Assembly (NCBI GenBank): GCA_003645645.1
Contig: QNBH01000003.1
Coordinates: forward strand, 1-46,807
From: Spirochaetota bacterium
GTDB taxonomy: Bacteria > Spirochaetota > Spirochaetia > SPDA01 > B32-G16
Length of the DNA: 46,807 bases
Reading direction: 5' to 3'
Positions within the stretch are counted from its first letter, which is position 1. Each line of letters opens with the position of its first letter. The notes under the pieces are model-generated. The model was not told the origin of the DNA and searched no databases. It saw nothing but the letters and a program-made list of their open reading frames with translations. Below are positions 44,459 through 46,807 of the stretch, piece after piece. The translations under genes and the position numbers were made by a program.

Positions 44459-45778
44459 ATGGTTAACATTGTAATTGTTGGAAGAACGAATGTAGGCAAA
44501 TCCACTCTGTTCAACCGTTTGATAGGAAAGAGAAGGGCAATTACCGATTCAATGCCCGGGGTCACAAGAGACCCGGTAGAATCGAAATGGGAATTGAACG
44601 GTCAAATCGTTCGTCTCATCGATACGGGTGGTTTTTCCCTTAATGGCAGCACTCTTGATAGAGCGGTGAAGGAGAAGGCTTATAAAATGATAGATACAGC
44701 CGATCTGATAATGCTTGTGCTCGACTGCAATGAGTTTACTCCGGAAGACGAATCCTTTGTAGAGACTCTAAGACCTCATTCCGAAAGGGTTATACTGGTA
44801 GTTAACAAAGTGGATAATCCCGAAAGAGAGACCGGCATATGGAATTTTTTATCAACAGGTTTTCCTGTGGTTGGTGTTTCCGCCATACATGGTAAAAACA
44901 TCGAAAGACTCGTGGAGGAAGTAAAGCAACGCATTGCTCATATAGCAGATGGTTCAGGAAGGGAGTGGAGGACGGAGGAGAGAGAAGCGAGATTTGCCAT
45001 TCTCGGTAAACCAAACACAGGTAAATCCACTCTTTTAAACCGTCTTACAAGCTCAGTAATGGCCATTGTTGATGAAAATCCCGGTACCACCAGAGACATA
45101 ATAGAAGGAAGGTTTTTTTACAAAGACAGATTTTTTACTATTTATGATACTGCAGGAATCCGAAGAAAGAAAAGGGTGAAAGAATCTGTAGAGTACTATT
45201 CTGTCAACAGGGCTATTAAAGCCATCGATTTCGCCGATGTAATTTTTTTACTGATCGATGCACAGGGAGATCTGACTCAGCAGGATAAAAAGATTGCAGA
45301 GCAGGTGGTAAAGAAGGGTAAGGGTATTGTTTTGGTGCTTAACAAATGGGATAAACTTGAAAAAATTCCAAATCTGTTCAGAGCGGTAAAAGACCGCATC
45401 AGATTTCTTTTTCCGGTACTTTCCTTTGCACCTGTAGTACGCATTTCGGCTCTTACAGGCTACGGAGTCGAAAAGCTTCTTGAAACAGGATTAAAACTGT
45501 GGAAGCAGTTGAATCTTCGAATTAATACCGGCCGATTAAATAAAATGCTTGCAAAGTGGAAAAGTAACTACTCACCTCCTTCAACTCGAAGATTTATCTA
45601 TAAAATTCGTTATATTACACAGGTAAGCTCAAATCCGGTTGTTTTTGTGGCTTTTGTAAACAGAAAAAAGGGCTTCCCCCAGGCATATATAGATTATATT
45701 AAGAATAGAATCAGAGAAGAATTGGGTTTTTCACTTATACCTATATCAATTGAGTTGAGAGAGAGTGGAATATGGTAA
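44459..45778 (+). CDS. der: Ribosome assembly GTPase Der (EngA)
   Basis: The 439-aa protein has two GTPase domains in tandem, the hallmark of Der. G1 motifs are GRTNVGKST and GKPNTGKST, G3 motifs are DTGG and DTAGI, and G4 motifs are NKVD and NKWD. A C-terminal KH-like domain follows (YKIRYITQVSSNPVVFVAFVN). Der helps late 50S assembly. ATG 44459 gives the family's usual start (MVNIVIVGRTNVG); upstream in-frame codons lie inside ptsI. No ribosome-binding site is visible, so translation probably depends on ptsI. Confidence 0.96.
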   Translation: MVNIVIVGRTNVGKSTLFNRLIGKRRAITDSMPGVTRDPVESKWELNGQIVRLIDTGGFSLNGSTLDRAVKEKAYKMIDTADLIMLVLDCNEFTPEDESFVETLRPHSERVILVVNKVDNPERETGIWNFLSTGFPVVGVSAIHGKNIERLVEEVKQRIAHIADGSGREWRTEEREARFAILGKPNTGKSTLLNRLTSSVMAIVDENPGTTRDIIEGRFFYKDRFFTIYDTAGIRRKKRVKESVEYYSVNRAIKAIDFADVIFLLIDAQGDLTQQDKKIAEQVVKKGKGIVLVLNKWDKLEKIPNLFRAVKDRIRFLFPVLSFAPVVRISALTGYGVEKLLETGLKLWKQLNLRINTGRLNKMLAKWKSNYSPPSTRRFIYKIRYITQVSSNPVVFVAFVNRKKGFPQAYIDYIKNRIREELGFSLIPISIELRESGIW

Positions 45779-46807
45779 GGACCTTAATATTCATCTTTGT
45801 ATTACTTATCTGTTTATTCACCCCGGAGAGAGGAGAGGCGGAAAGGGATTCATTAAACATTGAAGAAGCAGGCTATTATGAGTTCACTGATCTATATCCT
45901 CCTTTCCCGGAAAATGTAGAAGTAAGGAAGCTTTTAAAAGAGATAATTTTTGCCCCGGCCGTTGAAGCCATGAGAGCTTCTCAGGGAGTATTCGTTCAAA
46001 AAAACTTCAATAACAGGGTTTTATTCCAGGTAAAAAGGCAAAACGGAGCCTTTTATCTTTTGTTTACAAACGAAGAAAATTACTCCTTTCCCCTCTACAG
46101 CAGAGGCAGCTACATCATAAAGCGCAGTCTGGAGGATGGTTCACTTCTGCAGATAAAAATATTTTTGCGGAATCATCCTGAATGTTTTTTACGCATCTTT
46201 CCCAGGAACGACAGATCATCGATGGATGTTTACCTTTACGGGTATCCGGTGTATCAAAATATTAACCTTCCCATATCTTTGCAGGAAATTACAACCTCTC
46301 CATTTAATTTGCTTAAACGTATGAGCAAAAACAGCGTAGACTGGTCACTTATCTTTTCCCCTGAAGCAGAACAATACAAAGAGGTAAGACTGATGGCGGA
46401 GAAGATAAGAGGGAAGTTACCTGAATTAAGAGATGCCGACGATGGAGCAATGAACCAAAATGGAGAATATGTATTAATCGAAGATCTTAGTATTCAAGAA
46501 TCCGGTGGCTTCAACTGTTCAGGATTTGCGAAATGGATTGTAGATGGGATTTATTATCTAAAAAACGGTAGATATCTGCCGATAGAGAGACTTAAGGATA
46601 AAAATTATTCAACAAGAGGACACAGATGGAGTGAACGTTACGAGGATTCAAGAGATCCCTATTTCGGACTCGACTGGACCAGAAACCTCTCTTTGAGTCT
46701 CCTGGAAACCGAATCGGAGTCGAAAGCGTTAATCGACCCCGAAGTCGCAGATGTACGCGAAGTGCCCTTTTTTGACTATATAGAAGATGTTGGATACCCT
46801 GTTGAAA
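45772..46807 (+). CDS. Secreted protein with possible NlpC/P60-like cysteine, incomplete at the right edge
   Basis: The frame is open from ATG 45772, overlapping the end of der by 7 bp, to the end of the window (345 codons, no stop). It begins MVRTLIFIFVLLICLFTPERG, a signal peptide, and continues as a soluble domain. The stretch GGFNCSGFAKWIVDGIYYL (Cys249) resembles the catalytic Cys region (D/N-C-S-G-F-x-x-W/Y) of NlpC/P60-type or papain-like cell-wall peptidases. A His partner could be in RGHRWSERY about 30 residues later or beyond the window. The remaining N-terminal 240 residues are unlike anything I recognise. Exported location is likely; enzymatic activity is a guess. Confidence 0.75.
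   Translation, partial: MVRTLIFIFVLLICLFTPERGEAERDSLNIEEAGYYEFTDLYPPFPENVEVRKLLKEIIFAPAVEAMRASQGVFVQKNFNNRVLFQVKRQNGAFYLLFTNEENYSFPLYSRGSYIIKRSLEDGSLLQIKIFLRNHPECFLRIFPRNDRSSMDVYLYGYPVYQNINLPISLQEITTSPFNLLKRMSKNSVDWSLIFSPEAEQYKEVRLMAEKIRGKLPELRDADDGAMNQNGEYVLIEDLSIQESGGFNCSGFAKWIVDGIYYLKNGRYLPIERLKDKNYSTRGHRWSERYEDSRDPYFGLDWTRNLSLSLLETESESKALIDPEVADVREVPFFDYIEDVGYPVE

Noticed and set aside
1-46807. CRISPR array, prophage or restriction-modification island
   Set aside because: No regularly spaced repeats, no phage structural or integrase genes, and no endonuclease were found. The lone methyltransferase is not enough.

Overview
The window looks like a chromosomal segment from a spirochaete (phylum Spirochaetota). 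This is an inference from gene order and a few diagnostic residues. The ribosomal superoperon carries no fusA between rpsG and tuf. RpoB has Asn where rifampicin-sensitive bacteria have Ser531 (E. coli numbering), which is typical of spirochaetes. A ribonuclease Y / YmdB-type phosphoesterase / TlyA cluster and a PTS enzyme I without visible partners also fit. Codon use is moderately A/T rich and TTGACA/TATAAT promoters are easy to see, so the host uses an ordinary sigma-70.

Layout. 1-1199: a broken sensor histidine kinase on the minus strand, interrupted by a structured 180-bp repeat. 1247-7596: a mixed accessory/housekeeping stretch holding an Fe-S aldo/keto reductase, an orphan DNA methyltransferase, a cytidylate-kinase-like protein with a BON domain, a beta-helical lipoprotein, a 72-aa protein, a metallo-beta-lactamase-fold hydrolase, the tiny ribosomal protein bTHX, a gene remnant next to a MITE-like element, and a TIM-barrel isomerase-like protein. 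7680-19172: tRNA-Thr, rpmG, tRNA-Trp, secE, nusG, rplKAJL and rpoBC. 19185-21825: rpsL, rpsG, a 515-bp gap where fusA often lies, and tuf. 21884-35597: the S10, spc and alpha operons fused into one run (rpsJ to rplQ, including secY and rpoA). 35744-46807: a large membrane protein with a Glu-rich linker, rny, a YmdB-like phosphoesterase, tlyA, a GerMN-domain protein, ptsI, der and the start of a secreted protein with a possible NlpC/P60-like cysteine.

How it works together. The centre is the transcription and translation core: RNA polymerase subunits alpha, beta and beta', NusG, EF-Tu, most ribosomal proteins, SecE and SecY. The rny-ymdB-tlyA-ptsI-der end adds RNA turnover, rRNA methylation, phosphotransfer and ribosome assembly.

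The most unusual item is a pair of related, strongly folded 176-180 bp elements (760-939 minus strand; 27022-27197 plus strand). They share hairpins, and at least two stems differ by compensatory base changes. One copy disrupts the kinase gene, so the empty site can be reconstructed with a GTAAA duplication. The other splits the S10 operon from the spc operon between rpsQ and rplN. Both copies lie in the sense direction of their host gene. Other points to check are a 128-bp MITE-like element, a terminator directly in front of rpsJ, a palindrome over the tuf promoter, a perfect hairpin across the rny stop codon, a tlyA gene with no ordinary start codon, and several promoters placed so close to the start codon that the mRNAs should be nearly leaderless.
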